NCBI RefSeq assembly: GCF_018866305.1
Contig: NZ_CP076456.1
Location: forward strand, 3,720,001-3,784,000
Reading direction: 5' to 3'
Length of the DNA stretch: 64,000 bases
Source: Arthrobacter sunyaminii
GTDB lineage: Bacteria > Actinomycetota > Actinomycetes > Actinomycetales > Micrococcaceae
This document shows, one piece after another, positions 1 to 9,418 of the stretch. Made by a program: the position numbers and the translations under genes. Under the pieces are notes generated by a model, which had not been told where the DNA came from, ran no database searches, and worked only from the letters and a program-made list of their open reading frames with translations. Numbering within the stretch: position 1 is the first letter of the stretch; the number at the start of each line of letters is the position of its first letter.

Positions 1-120
1 GTGGTGGGCAACCGCGGACGCGGCGGCTTTGCGGGACTGCTGCTCGGATCCGTCAGCTCAACGCTGGCGGCGCATGCGCATTGTCCGGTGCTGATCGTTC
101 ACCGCGGCGAATCGGCGTAA
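1..120 (+). CDS. Universal stress protein UspA family, C-terminal fragment
   Basis: The window opens inside a gene. Frame 1 runs from the first base to a TAA at 118-120 and encodes about 39 residues. The visible part carries the typical Usp end: a [19 protein letters not shown] segment (the ATP-binding G-x2-G-x9-G(S/T) type loop) followed by [10 protein letters not shown], the final beta strand. Usp proteins are small cytoplasmic nucleotide-binding stress proteins. The N-terminus lies outside the window, so the domain count (one or two Usp modules) is unknown. Confidence 0.85.
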   Translation: MVGNRGRGGFAGLLLGSVSSTLAAHAHCPVLIVHRGESA

Positions 121-144
121 ACGATACGGATCCTGCCGCAGCAC

Positions 145-1668
145 TTAGTGCCCGGCCGGAGCCTTGCGCAACAGCACGCCGGCACCGGCGGCAGCCACCA
201 GCATGATCACCACGCCGATCAGGGACGTGACACTGACACCCGAATCAAAAGCGGCCTGCGCCGAGTGCAGCAGAGCCGAACCTTGTTCCGGCGGCAGCGC
301 CTGCGCGGCATCGACGGCGCCGCCGAGGGTTTGGCCGGCCGATTCGGCTTGTTCGGCGCTCAGTCCCGCCGGGACCTGCACGCCGTTGCGGTACGCAGCC
401 GTGAGGATGCTGCCCAGCACCGCGGTGCCCAGGACGGAGCCGATCTCATAGGCTGTCTCGGAAATGGCCGAGGCGGACCCGGCGCGGGACGGCGGAACAC
501 TGGCGAGGATCAGGTCATTGGAAATGGTTTCCGCAGCGCCCACTCCGACGCCCAGGAACAGGAAGGCCACCACCAGCTGGAGTACTGTCACGGACTCGCC
601 GGCGAAAAACACCAGAGCGTAGCCGGCGGCATTGAACAGCAGCCCGCCGGCCACCACGTAGGCGGGGCGCAGATGCTTGACCAGCGGCACCACGGCCAGT
701 CCGGTGATGACCGTCAGCACCAGTCCGGGCAGCATGGTCAGGCCCGCTTCGATGGGTGACTGCCCCACCACCAGCTGCAGGTGCTGGGAGAGGAAAAAGA
801 TGAAGCCCACCATGGCGAAGAGGCTCAGCAGGTTGGCGCTGATGGACCCGGTGAACACCGGATTGCGGAACAGGCGGACGTCCAGCATCGGCTTCTCGCG
901 GCTCAGCTGGCGGCGCACAAACAACGTGCCCAGCACCAGGCCGAGGAGGATGAACGGCAGTCCGTGAGCGGCGCCGTCGGACGCGAAGGACTTGATGCCG
1001 TAGGTGATGGACAGCATGGCACCCATGACCAGCACGACGCCGGGCACGTCCACGGCTCCCGGGCTCGGGTCCTTGGATTCAGGCAGCAGGATGGGTCCGA
1101 AGACCAGCAGCGGAAGCAGCACCGGAATGGACAGCAGGAACACCGAGCCCCACCAGTAGTTCTCCAGCAGCACTCCGCCCACGATCGGTCCCAGGGCGGC
1201 CCCTCCGGAGAACCCCGCAGCCCAGATGGCCACCGCAACGCGTCGCTGGGACGGCACCGTGAAGATGTTCCGGATCAGGGACAGCGTGGCAGGCATCAGC
1301 ATGGCACCGAAAACACCCATGAGGGCGCGGGCCAGGATCAGCATGGAGGCCGAGGGTGCAAACGCCGCGACCAGTGACATGACGCCGAAACCTACGCTGC
1401 CGATCATCAGCACCCGGCGGCGGCCGATCCGGTCCCCCAGGCTGCCCATCGGGACCAGCAGTCCCGCCAGCACCAGCGCGTAGATGTCCACAATCCAGAG
1501 CAACTGTGTGCCGCTGGGCGCCAGGGCCCGGGACAGTGACGGGATGGCGAAGCTGAGGACGTTGTTGTCGATGGAGATCAGCAGCACTGGCAGCATCAGG
1601 ACTGCAAGTCCCCACCATTCGCGCTTTCCTGCACGCGTAATAGCGGGCCTTTCCTGAACGGCCGTCAC
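145..1668 (-). CDS. MFS drug exporter, DHA2 (14-TMS, EmrB/QacA-like) family
   Basis: A 507-residue membrane protein with 14 predicted hydrophobic segments, the usual size for proton-driven DHA2 multidrug exporters of the LfrA/SmvA/QacA type. Residues 33-38 contain an IDNNVL segment in TM1 (acidic residue typical of DHA2). Motif A, GSLGDRIGRRRV, lies at about 75-86, and the antiporter motif C, GAALGPIVGGVL, at about 156-167 in TM5. The start is GTG at 1666-1668, seven bases after a strong AAGGAGG ribosome site. It is transcribed divergently from the TetR gene at 1796, with a palindrome between them, so local repression relieved by a ligand is likely. The substrate cannot be told from sequence. 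Confidence 0.88.
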   Translation of the reverse strand: MTAVQERPAITRAGKREWWGLAVLMLPVLLISIDNNVLSFAIPSLSRALAPSGTQLLWIVDIYALVLAGLLVPMGSLGDRIGRRRVLMIGSVGFGVMSLVAAFAPSASMLILARALMGVFGAMLMPATLSLIRNIFTVPSQRRVAVAIWAAGFSGGAALGPIVGGVLLENYWWGSVFLLSIPVLLPLLVFGPILLPESKDPSPGAVDVPGVVLVMGAMLSITYGIKSFASDGAAHGLPFILLGLVLGTLFVRRQLSREKPMLDVRLFRNPVFTGSISANLLSLFAMVGFIFFLSQHLQLVVGQSPIEAGLTMLPGLVLTVITGLAVVPLVKHLRPAYVVAGGLLFNAAGYALVFFAGESVTVLQLVVAFLFLGVGVGAAETISNDLILASVPPSRAGSASAISETAYEIGSVLGTAVLGSILTAAYRNGVQVPAGLSAEQAESAGQTLGGAVDAAQALPPEQGSALLHSAQAAFDSGVSVTSLIGVVIMLVAAAGAGVLLRKAPAGH

Positions 1669-1725
1669 GGCGTCCTCCTTCTAAAAGTCGTGGGGGGATT
1701 TGGGCAGAGATAGGCCCGGCAAGCT

Positions 1726-1749
1726 ACTGTACCGTCTAGACTGTACAGT
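1726..1749. promoter_or_regulatory. TetR operator candidate between MFS exporter and regulator
   Basis: A 24-bp inverted repeat with only one mismatched pair: arms ACTGTAC and GTACAGT flank a GTCTAGAC core. It sits in the 127-bp gap between the divergent exporter and TetR genes and would cover promoters in both directions. This is the expected location of an autoregulatory TetR site. Binding is inferred, not shown. Confidence 0.7.
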
Positions 1750-1795
1750 TCTCAAATTGCGACTGCTTTCCGGTGTGATGGCGTAGCGTAAAAGC

Positions 1796-2368
1796 ATGTC
1801 CAACACTCGTCCTGCCCGGGACCGCATCCTTGATGCCTACGAGGAGCTGCTCATCAATGAAGGCCCACGCGGCGCCACCCTCGATGCCGTGGTTGCACGC
1901 GCCGAAGTCTCGAAGGGCGGGCTGCTCTATCACTTCAAGAACAAGGAAGCGATGGCCGCGGCCCTCATCGCCCGCCTCGAGGAACTCGCCGCGGCCGACC
2001 TTGTGAGGATGCGCGCCGACCCGGAAGGCCCGTCGCGGTATCTGGTCCGGGAGTCCGTTTATGTTGGCAGTGCCTTGGACCGCGCGCTGATCGGCGTCGT
2101 CCGTCTTGCCCAGGCCTCCGATCCGGATGCCTCAGCGGTGCTGGAACGGATCCACCGCAGCTGGATGGATCTGGTCCTCGAGGAAGTAGGCCATCCGGCC
2201 ATTGCCCGTGCCATTGTCCTGCTCGGCGACGGACTCTATTACAACGAGGGCCTGCCGGGCGGCTGGCCGCGGGACCAGGACTCTTCCGCCGCCCAGTCAG
2301 TGGCCGACCTGCTGGAGGTTGTGGATGTCCTGAAGGCGCATGCCGCCAGTGTTCCGCAGAACCGTTAA
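1796..2368 (+). CDS. TetR/AcrR family transcriptional regulator
   Basis: 190 residues, normal for TetR. The N-terminal helix-turn-helix spans about residues 28-53, with the core VSKGGLLYHFKNKEAM typical of the family. The C-terminal ligand domain is family-variable. It is divergent from the DHA2 exporter and faces a near-perfect palindrome at 1726-1749, so it most likely represses the exporter and itself. There is no convincing Shine-Dalgarno before ATG 1796, so translation may be leaderless or nearly so. Confidence 0.88.
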   Translation: MSNTRPARDRILDAYEELLINEGPRGATLDAVVARAEVSKGGLLYHFKNKEAMAAALIARLEELAAADLVRMRADPEGPSRYLVRESVYVGSALDRALIGVVRLAQASDPDASAVLERIHRSWMDLVLEEVGHPAIARAIVLLGDGLYYNEGLPGGWPRDQDSSAAQSVADLLEVVDVLKAHAASVPQNR

Positions 2369-2387
2369 CTCGTGCCACAGTGGTCCC

Positions 2388-2855
2388 ATGGAAATCAGCA
2401 CAGCAGACCTCTATGACCAGCACGGTGAGTCTTTGGCTTCCGTCTCCCTGCAGTTCCAGGACCTCGGAGGGCACCTGTCCTTCACCGGCCCGGTCCGCAC
2501 GATCCGCTGCCGTGAGGACAACGGCCTGGTGAAGTCCGTCCTCAACTCGCCCGGCAATGGTGCCGTGCTGGTGGTGGACGGCGCAGGATCCCTCAACAGT
2601 GCCCTCATGGGAGACATGATTGCCGAGGCTGCCGTTGCCAACGGCTGGGCCGGCGTTGTCATCAACGGACCCATCAGGGACCGCGCCGCCGTGGCCAAGC
2701 TGCCCCTGGGCGTGAAGGCGCTCGGCTCCAACCCGCGCAAGAGCGCCAAGGACTCTGTTGGCGAAGTGGACGTGCCCGTAGAGTTCGGCGGTGTCACCTT
2801 CCGTCCCGGCGCCACGCTGTACGCCGACGAGGATGGAATCCTCGTCGAACGCTAG
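2388..2855 (+). CDS. rraA: RraA family protein (4-hydroxy-4-methyl-2-oxoglutarate aldolase-like / RNase E regulator A-like)
   Basis: 155 residues from ATG 2388; an upstream in-frame start would overlap the TetR gene and adds non-conserved residues. It begins STADLYD and carries the family hallmarks GDMIAEAA, NGWAGVVINGPIRD and ADEDGI. In the family these form the trimeric ring that binds divalent metal and oxo-acid in class II HMG aldolases. RraA proteins either inhibit RNase E or cleave HMG/oxaloacetate; sequence alone does not separate these roles. The next gene starts 9 bp downstream, so they are likely co-transcribed. Confidence 0.9.
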   Translation: MEISTADLYDQHGESLASVSLQFQDLGGHLSFTGPVRTIRCREDNGLVKSVLNSPGNGAVLVVDGAGSLNSALMGDMIAEAAVANGWAGVVINGPIRDRAAVAKLPLGVKALGSNPRKSAKDSVGEVDVPVEFGGVTFRPGATLYADEDGILVER

Positions 2856-2863
2856 GAGCCGGC

Positions 2864-3448
2864 ATGGCCAACATCCTGCTGTTCCATCACGCCCAGGGCC
2901 TTACTCCGGGCATGGACGCCTTTGCCGGGGTACTGCGCGATGCCGGACATACGGTGACCGTGCCGGACCTCTACAACGGGCAGACCTTTGCCGAGCTTGC
3001 AGACGGCCTGAACTACCTCAGCGAAATCGGCATGGACACAGTGGTGGAGCAGAGCGTGGCCATCGCTGAACGCTTCCCGCCGGAGATGGTCTACGTCGGC
3101 TTCTCTTTGGGCGTGATGGCGGCCCAGCGCCTGGCGCAGACCCGGCCGGGCGCCCGGGGTGCCGTGCTGATCAGCGGCTGCCTTCCGCTGGGCACTTACG
3201 GTGACACGTGGCCGGCGGGAGTGCCCGTGCAGATCCACGGGATGGACGCCGATGAGGAGTTTGTTGACTCCGGCGATCTGGACGCCGCCCAGAATCTGGC
3301 CGCGTCCACCGACGACGCGGAGCTGTTCCTCTACCCCGGCGCCTCACACCTGTTCGCGGACATCAGCCTGGCCCACTATGACCCGGATCAGGCCTTTGCC
3401 CTCACCCGCACAGTGCTCCAGATGCTGCGCAGGGTGGATGAAGGCTAG
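2864..3448 (+). CDS. Dienelactone hydrolase family alpha/beta hydrolase
   Basis: 194 residues, the right size for a DLH-fold hydrolase. The nucleophile elbow is GFSLG with Ser81, where classical dienelactone hydrolases usually have Cys. Candidate acid residues are Asp128/Asp130 in HGMDADE, and the catalytic His is His162 in GASHLFAD. The start has an AGGAG site seven bases upstream. It follows rraA closely and overlaps the convergent lyase gene by 4 bp at its 3' end. The natural substrate is unknown. Confidence 0.85.
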   Translation: MANILLFHHAQGLTPGMDAFAGVLRDAGHTVTVPDLYNGQTFAELADGLNYLSEIGMDTVVEQSVAIAERFPPEMVYVGFSLGVMAAQRLAQTRPGARGAVLISGCLPLGTYGDTWPAGVPVQIHGMDADEEFVDSGDLDAAQNLAASTDDAELFLYPGASHLFADISLAHYDPDQAFALTRTVLQMLRRVDEG

Positions 3449-4290
3449 GCGTTCCAGAGTCCGTAGGAGTCAGCCAGTGAGGAGATCTTCTGGGCGCGCG
3501 CCAGGCGCGGCAGGTAGGAACCGTCGCCCACGACGGCACCTGCAGCGTGCGCCTCGAGCAGCTCATGCGCCCACGTGATCTCGGATTCGCTCGGCGAAAG
3601 TCCGTGGTTGATGAAGTCCGCGGCCTCGGGCATCAGGCACAGCTTGCCCGTCATTCCCATGGACTGCGTGACCTTGCAGGCGTCCAGCAGTTTATCGCCC
3701 AGGGCACCGACCGTGGGGCCGTCGATCGGGCCGGGAAGCTGCCCCACGCGGGAAGCCACCACCAGCTTGGAACGGGCGTAGGCCAGAGCCATGGGATCGT
3801 CGGAGGCACCGGTGTCGCGGCGGAAGTCGCCCACACCGAAGGCCAGGCGGAAGGTGCCGGGAGCCGAAGCAATCGCCGTCGCGTTTTCAATGCCAAGTGC
3901 GGACTCCACCAGGGCCAACACCGGGGTGCCGGCCTGCAGGCGCATGGCCGTGTGGGTGACCTGCTCCGGCTTTTCGGTCATCGCCAGCATGACACCGCGC
4001 AGTCCCGGAGCCTTGGACAGCGCCGCGAGGTCATCGGCCCAGTAATCCGTTTCGATGCCGTTCACGCGCACCCAGGCGGTCATTCCGGTGGACAGCGCCT
4101 CCACAACGCGCTCACGGGCCTCAGCCTTGCCGGCCGCGGGTACCGCGTCCTCCATGTCGAACACCACGGAGTCCGCTTCCGACGCGAGCGCCGGCCCAAA
4201 ATTCGCTTCATCGGCAGCCGATGCCAGAAGCCAGGAACGGGAAAGTTTTGCAGGCAGCGACGCAGCGCGGCTGTTACGAAAAGGAGCCAT
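3445..4290 (-). CDS. HpcH/HpaI aldolase / CitE-like CoA-ester lyase family protein
   Basis: 281 residues of the CitE-like TIM-barrel superfamily. The metal-binding DMEDAV motif is at about 45-50, RVNG at about 75-78, LALVESALGIENA at about 125-137 and GVGDFRRDTG at about 152-161. Family members cleave or form citryl-, malyl- or beta-methylmalyl-CoA, often with glyoxylate as one partner. It heads the 3' end of the minus-strand purine operon, about 70 bp after allantoinase. A role in consuming glyoxylate released by purine breakdown is therefore plausible but inferred. Confidence 0.82.
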   Translation of the reverse strand: MAPFRNSRAASLPAKLSRSWLLASAADEANFGPALASEADSVVFDMEDAVPAAGKAEARERVVEALSTGMTAWVRVNGIETDYWADDLAALSKAPGLRGVMLAMTEKPEQVTHTAMRLQAGTPVLALVESALGIENATAIASAPGTFRLAFGVGDFRRDTGASDDPMALAYARSKLVVASRVGQLPGPIDGPTVGALGDKLLDACKVTQSMGMTGKLCLMPEAADFINHGLSPSESEITWAHELLEAHAAGAVVGDGSYLPRLARAQKISSLADSYGLWNA

Positions 4291-4360
4291 ACCTAGACCC
4301 TACTTTCCGCGCTGGCCGTTCCTTAAATGCGACGCATGCCTTTGTGGCAGCCATCACTGC

Positions 4361-5713
4361 CTACCGGCGCAGCAGGCGCCCGGCCGGGACAGCGGGATCG
4401 ACGTCGGTACCCGCCAGCACCGTGCGGCGCACGACGCCGGTGAGCTGCTTCCCGGCATAGGGCGTGATCGGATTCCGGTGCTGCAGCGCCGCCGGATCCA
4501 CCGTGAAGGTGTCCTCCGCGGCGAACACGGCAAAATCGGCGTCTTTGCCTTCCACGATGCCGCCCTTGCGGTCCAGGCCGGCCAGTGCTGCCGGCGCGGC
4601 GGACATCCAGTGCAGCACCCGCTCCAGCGCAATGCCCCGGATGCGGGCCTCGGTCCAGATCAGCGCCAGCCCCAGCTGCAGGGAGGACACCCCGCCCCAG
4701 GCCACGCTGAAGTCTCCGTTCTCCAGGTCCTTCAGGTCCAGGGTGCTGGGCGAATGGTCCGAAACGATGCAGTCGATGGTCCCGTCCGCGAGACCGGCCC
4801 AGAGCTCTTCGCGGTTGGCGTCCCCGCGGATGGGCGGGCAGCACTTGAACGCCGTGGCGCCGTCGGGAATCTCTTCGGCCCGCAGGGTGAGGTAATGCGG
4901 GCAGGTTTCAGCCGTGAGCCGCACGCCGTCGGCCTTTGCCGCCCGGACCAGGGGCAGGGCTTCGGCGGAGGACAGGTGCAGGATATGGGCGCGCGCGCCG
5001 GTGCGTGCCGCCGCGTCAATGACACCGGATATGGCGGTGTTCTCCGCCGCCGGCGGACGGGAGGCCAAGAACCCCGCATAACCGCTGCCCGGCGGTGTGT
5101 CCCGGATGGCTGCCGGATCCTCGGCGTGCACAATCAGCAGACCGTCAAAGGTCTTCAGCTCGGCGAGCGCCGCCTCCATTTGCGCCGGTTCCAGGTGCGG
5201 AAACTCATCGACGCCCGAGTGGACCAGGAAGCATTTGAACCCGAAGGCACCGGCCTCGTGCAGCGGACGCAGATCGGCGAGGTTCCCGGGGACGGCGCCG
5301 CCCCAAAAACCCACGTCAACAAAGGCCTGCGGGGCCGCGCAGTTCCGTTTGATGTTCAGGGCCGCCACATTCACGGTGGGCGGAATGCTGTTCAGCGGCA
5401 TGTCGATCAGCGTGGTGACCCCGCCGGCGGCCGCCGCGCGGGTGGCGGAGGCGAACCCCTCCCACTCGGTGCGTCCCGGCTCGTTGATGTGCACGTGCGT
5501 GTCCACCAGCCCGGGCAGCAGGGTTTCGTCCGCGGCCAGTTCAATGAGCCGCTCCCCGTCCAGCCCGGCGCCCAGCGGCACGACGGCGGCAATCACCCCG
5601 CGACGTACCCCCACCTCGGCCGGGATGGTTCCCTCGGGGGTAAGTACGGCGTGCCCGCGGATCACCAGGTCAAAGGGTTCAGGCGCCGACATATCCGGCA
5701 ACTCAGCGGTCAC
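4361..5713 (-). CDS. allB: Allantoinase
   Basis: 450-residue cyclic amidohydrolase that opens allantoin to allantoate. The metal-binding pair is His73/His75 in THVHINEPG. The carboxylated bridging lysine is probably Lys160 in [10 protein letters not shown]. Further ligands are His196 (HAED), His243 or His246 (HILHLS) and Asp319 (SDHSP). Length and motif order match bacterial AllB. The start is GTG at 5711-5713, which overlaps the allE stop by 4 bp (GTGA) and so implies translational coupling. An internal ATG seven codons in is a possible alternative. Confidence 0.93.
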   Translation of the reverse strand: MTAELPDMSAPEPFDLVIRGHAVLTPEGTIPAEVGVRRGVIAAVVPLGAGLDGERLIELAADETLLPGLVDTHVHINEPGRTEWEGFASATRAAAAGGVTTLIDMPLNSIPPTVNVAALNIKRNCAAPQAFVDVGFWGGAVPGNLADLRPLHEAGAFGFKCFLVHSGVDEFPHLEPAQMEAALAELKTFDGLLIVHAEDPAAIRDTPPGSGYAGFLASRPPAAENTAISGVIDAAARTGARAHILHLSSAEALPLVRAAKADGVRLTAETCPHYLTLRAEEIPDGATAFKCCPPIRGDANREELWAGLADGTIDCIVSDHSPSTLDLKDLENGDFSVAWGGVSSLQLGLALIWTEARIRGIALERVLHWMSAAPAALAGLDRKGGIVEGKDADFAVFAAEDTFTVDPAALQHRNPITPYAGKQLTGVVRRTVLAGTDVDPAVPAGRLLRR

Positions 5714-6567
5714 GGCTGGCCGCCGAGCAGGATCTGGCGGTTGACGTCCTTATAGAGGAGGTAGCGGAAGTTCGACGGGCCGCCGGCGTAACAGGCCTGC
5801 GGGCAGAAGGCGCGCAGGGACATGTAGTCGCCCTCTTCCACCTCCACCCAGTCCTGGTTCAGCCGGTACACGGCCTTGCCCTCCAGCACGTACAGCCCGT
5901 GTTCCATGACATGGGTTTCAGCAAACGGAATGACGGCGCCGGGTTCAAACGTCACCACGTTGACATGCATGTCATAGGCGACGTCATCCACGGGGATCAT
6001 CCGGGTGGTGCGCCATTTGTTGTCCGTGGCCGGCATGGGCGTGGGCTCGATGTCCGCCTCGTTGCCGAAGACCGGCTGCGGGGTGTGGCCCGCCAGCGGC
6101 TGATAGGCCTTGCGGATCCACTGGAACTTGACCGGTTCCCTGGATTCGTTGAAGGCACTCCACTGTGCGTCAGGCGGCAGGTAGGCGAATCCGCCGGGAG
6201 CCAGGACATGGTCCTCGCCGTGCAGGCGGACGGTCAGCGTGCCCTCGAGGATAAAGACGAAGGATTCCACGGTTGGCTGCGGTTCCGGTGAGGTGGAGCC
6301 GCCGCCCGGGGCAACCTCCACCAGGTACTGGGCGAAAGTGGTGGCGCCGCCGGCCACCGGCCGGTTCAGGATCCAGGTGCGGGTATCGGTCCATTCGGGC
6401 AGCACGCTGGTGACAATGTCCCGCAGCACGCCGCGCGGAATCACGGTGTACGCCTCGGTCACCGCCGCTCTTCCGGTGAGCAGTTCGGTCTGGGCCGGCA
6501 GGCCGCCTGCCGCGGAGTAGTAGCGCGGGGTGCCGCGGTGTTGGGCGTTGTGCTGCGGGGTGTTCAT
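5710..6567 (-). CDS. allE: (S)-ureidoglycine aminohydrolase, bicupin
   Basis: 285 residues, two cupin domains. AllE releases ammonia from ureidoglycine to give ureidoglycolate, using Mn2+. The C-terminal cupin holds the probable metal ligands Glu217, His219 and His223 in AETHVMEHG, and Gln257 in CPQAC. It abuts the upstream DUF6986 gene with no gap and overlaps allB by 4 bp. Its presence implies that allantoate is hydrolysed to ureidoglycine, yet no allantoate amidohydrolase gene lies in this window. Confidence 0.9.
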   Translation of the reverse strand: MNTPQHNAQHRGTPRYYSAAGGLPAQTELLTGRAAVTEAYTVIPRGVLRDIVTSVLPEWTDTRTWILNRPVAGGATTFAQYLVEVAPGGGSTSPEPQPTVESFVFILEGTLTVRLHGEDHVLAPGGFAYLPPDAQWSAFNESREPVKFQWIRKAYQPLAGHTPQPVFGNEADIEPTPMPATDNKWRTTRMIPVDDVAYDMHVNVVTFEPGAVIPFAETHVMEHGLYVLEGKAVYRLNQDWVEVEEGDYMSLRAFCPQACYAGGPSNFRYLLYKDVNRQILLGGQP

Positions 6568-7908
6568 CTAGCGGACCTTCTCTTTGATGGGCGATACGGC
6601 AGTTTGGGGATGGGCGAGCGCGGCGAGTTCGACGCCGGTCAGCCCTGTGCCCTGTTCAATTTCCGCTTCGGTCAGGGCTCCGCAGAGCAGGCCGCGGTGC
6701 ACAAACCGGGCCAGTGCCCGGGCGGTGGCGGGTTCATCCAGGACAGTGCCAACCTGTTTCCGGACGTAGGTGTCCAGCCGCCGGGCAGCGGCGTCGAATC
6801 CCTCCCGGTAGAAGGCATAGGTGGCCAGGAAACGGGTGGGAAGCTGCGCGGGGTGCAGGTCCCAGCCCTGATAGAAGCCGCGTTCCAGCGAGCGGCGCAC
6901 CAACCGGGCGTGCAGCTGCCAGGCGGACCGGATTTCCCCGGGGGTGCCCAGCGGCAGGATGTTGGTGGAGCCGTCCGAGAGCCGGACTCCGGTCCCGGCA
7001 GCCGCCACCTGCATCACGGCCTTGGCGTAGTCAGCGGCCGGGTGCTCCATGGACTGGTATTGCGCGGCAATCTGCACCGAATCGCTGTAGTCGTAGGTGC
7101 CGTAGTGCAGGGCCGAAACGCGGCCCCGCCCGCGGTGGATCAGCTGCGCCGCGGGCACGGTGCCGTTGGCGGCCAGGATCAGCTGCGGGGTTTCCACCTG
7201 CACTTCAAACCGCAGCCGTCCCGGTTCCAGACCGTGGGCCTCTTCGAGCTGCCCGCAGATGTAGACCATGGCCTCCACCTGTTCCACGGTGGACACCTTG
7301 GGCAAGGTCAGCACCAGCCCGTCGGGCAGTTTTCCGGCCGCCAGCAGGCCGGCGAGGAACAGGTCCAGGGTCCGGACACCGCGGGCCCGGGTGGCCGCTT
7401 CAAAGCACTTGAACCGGATCCCGATGAACGGCGGCGCGGTCCCGGCAGCCACCGCGTCCGCCACGGCGGCGGCGGCCAGCACGGCATGGCTGTCCTCTTC
7501 CGCGTCCGGCCGGATGCCGTAGCCGTCCTCGAAGTCCAGGCGCAGGTCCTCGATCGGCTCGGTGCGCAGCTTCGCCTCCACAAGGGGCACGACGGCGGCT
7601 GCCAGCCCGGCGTCCAGGCCCGCCAGTTCGGCCAGGCCCGGCAAACCGCCACGGCCGCCCTGCCCGAGTGAGCCCTGCGCCTCGACGGCCGCAAGCCCGT
7701 CTCTCCCCCAGCCTGACGGCAGGGCCGGCACGCAGCGGTCCGCCGGGATGTAGACGGTGTGCACGGGCTGGCGGGTGCCGGCGTCACCGGGGTAGTTGCC
7801 GGCCAGCAGCCGGTCCGTGTCCGCCAGCACGGCATCGAGCCTTTGCAGGTGCGCGGCGCCGAGGACGGGTGCGGGCTCAGTGGACGGAGGCGAGGGGTTC
7901 AAAGTCAT
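6568..7908 (-). CDS. DUF6986 / HpcH-HpaI superfamily aldolase-like protein of the purine cluster
   Basis: 446 residues, longer than ordinary CitE-like lyases. It keeps the metal-binding acidic motif DFEDGYG at 125-131, an EVQVETPQ segment near 255 and a YGTYDYSD segment, which resemble malate synthase/CitE active-site strands. It lies between the permease and allE with 4-bp and 0-bp gaps, so it is part of the allantoin operon. I recognise it as the uncharacterised protein often found with allantoin genes in actinobacteria. A C-C or C-N lyase role on a glyoxylate-type intermediate is an inference. Confidence 0.75.
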   Translation of the reverse strand: MTLNPSPPSTEPAPVLGAAHLQRLDAVLADTDRLLAGNYPGDAGTRQPVHTVYIPADRCVPALPSGWGRDGLAAVEAQGSLGQGGRGGLPGLAELAGLDAGLAAAVVPLVEAKLRTEPIEDLRLDFEDGYGIRPDAEEDSHAVLAAAAVADAVAAGTAPPFIGIRFKCFEAATRARGVRTLDLFLAGLLAAGKLPDGLVLTLPKVSTVEQVEAMVYICGQLEEAHGLEPGRLRFEVQVETPQLILAANGTVPAAQLIHRGRGRVSALHYGTYDYSDSVQIAAQYQSMEHPAADYAKAVMQVAAAGTGVRLSDGSTNILPLGTPGEIRSAWQLHARLVRRSLERGFYQGWDLHPAQLPTRFLATYAFYREGFDAAARRLDTYVRKQVGTVLDEPATARALARFVHRGLLCGALTEAEIEQGTGLTGVELAALAHPQTAVSPIKEKVR

Positions 7909-7912
7909 GGTC

Positions 7913-9418
7913 CTAGTGGGAATCGGTTTCAGCGGTACCGGTGGCGGCCAGCGAAATTTCCCGGCCGTCGGCGTCGAGCAGTTTTCCGTCCAGCACGTGG
8001 TCGCCCTCTTTCAGCGCCGCCGTGTCCTCGAGGCGCACGATGCGGTTGGCGCCTTCGGCCCACACGGAGGGGTCCTTCGGGTTTCCGGTCCGGATGTGGT
8101 TGAAGAGGATGTTCATCAGGATGGCCATCACGGCGGCGGAGCTGATGCCCGAATGGAAGATGGTGCCGAACCAGTCGGGGAACTCGTCGTAGAAGGTGGG
8201 TGCGGCAATCGGGATCATGCCGAACCCGATGGACGTGGCCACAATGATGAAGTTCATGTTGTTGCGGTAATCCACCCTGGCCAGGGTGCGGATGCCGCTC
8301 GCCGCCACCGTGCCGAACAGGACAATCCCGGCGCCGCCGAGCACCGGCGTCGGAACCGCCGCCACCACCCGGCCCAGGACCGGCAGGAGGCCAAGGATGA
8401 CCAGGATCAGGCCGCCGGCGCTAACCACAAACCGGCTCTTGACGCCGGTGATGGCCACCAGCCCCACATTCTGGGCAAAAGCGCTCTGCGTAAACGAGTT
8501 GAACACCGGGGACAGCGCGCTGGAGAGCATGTCCGCGCGCAGTCCGTTGGCAATGCGCTTGGAGTCCACCTTGGTTTCCACGATCTCGCCCACTGCGATG
8601 ATGTCCGCGGTGGTTTCGGTCAGGGTCACCAGGATGACGATCACCATGGAGATGATGGCGGCGGCCTCGAAGGTGGGCATGCCGAAGGCGAAGGGCTCCG
8701 GGACGGCGAAGATTGCACCGCTGCCCACGGCGGAGAAATCAGCTTTGCCGGTCACCACGGCGAAGATGGTGCCCAGCACAATGGCGAGGAGGATGGAGAG
8801 CCGGGAAATGGCGGAATTGCCGAGCTTGCTCAGCAGCAGCACCAGCAGCAGGGTCAGTCCGGCCAGGCCAATGTTGGAGACGCTGCCGTAGTCCGGGGCG
8901 GCGCTGCTGCCGCCCATGGCCCAGTTGGCGGCCACGGGCATCAGTGTCAGGCCGATGGTGGTGATCACGACACCGGTGACCACCGGCGGGAAGAAGCGGA
9001 TCACCTTGGCAAACACCGGGGTGATCAGCAGCCCCACCAGGGAAGCAACGATCACCGCTCCGAAAACGGACTGCAGGCCGCCGCCGCCGTCGAGAATGGC
9101 CGTCATGGTGGCCACACCGGCGAAGGAAACGCCCTGGACCAGGGGCAGCTGGGAGCCGAAGAACGGGATGCCGATGGTCTGCAGCAGGGTGGCCAGGCCG
9201 CCGACGAAGAGGCAGGCAGCCACGAGCATGCCGACGTCGGCGGGATCCAGTCCGGCAGCGGTGCCGACAATCAGCGGCGGGGCGATGATCCCGCCGTACA
9301 TGGTGAGCACATGCTGGAAGCCGTAGGCGAAGGTGCTGCCCAGCGGCAACCGGGCGTCTTCCGGACGGGCTGCGGTGCCGACCGTGCCGGCGGCATTGGA
9401 GCGCTGTTTGCGGCTCAT
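7913..9418 (-). CDS. NCS2 family xanthine/uric acid permease
   Basis: 501 residues with 12-14 hydrophobic segments. It has the nucleobase-ascorbate transporter signature region QNVGLVAITGVKSRFVV in the second half, and TETTADIIAVGEIV, the substrate-site helix seen in PucJ/UapA-like carriers. Placement between urate oxidase (1-bp overlap) and DUF6986 argues for import of uric acid or xanthine by proton symport. About 60 hydrophilic residues follow the last membrane segment. Confidence 0.9.
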   Translation of the reverse strand: MSRKQRSNAAGTVGTAARPEDARLPLGSTFAYGFQHVLTMYGGIIAPPLIVGTAAGLDPADVGMLVAACLFVGGLATLLQTIGIPFFGSQLPLVQGVSFAGVATMTAILDGGGGLQSVFGAVIVASLVGLLITPVFAKVIRFFPPVVTGVVITTIGLTLMPVAANWAMGGSSAAPDYGSVSNIGLAGLTLLLVLLLSKLGNSAISRLSILLAIVLGTIFAVVTGKADFSAVGSGAIFAVPEPFAFGMPTFEAAAIISMVIVILVTLTETTADIIAVGEIVETKVDSKRIANGLRADMLSSALSPVFNSFTQSAFAQNVGLVAITGVKSRFVVSAGGLILVILGLLPVLGRVVAAVPTPVLGGAGIVLFGTVAASGIRTLARVDYRNNMNFIIVATSIGFGMIPIAAPTFYDEFPDWFGTIFHSGISSAAVMAILMNILFNHIRTGNPKDPSVWAEGANRIVRLEDTAALKEGDHVLDGKLLDADGREISLAATGTAETDSH

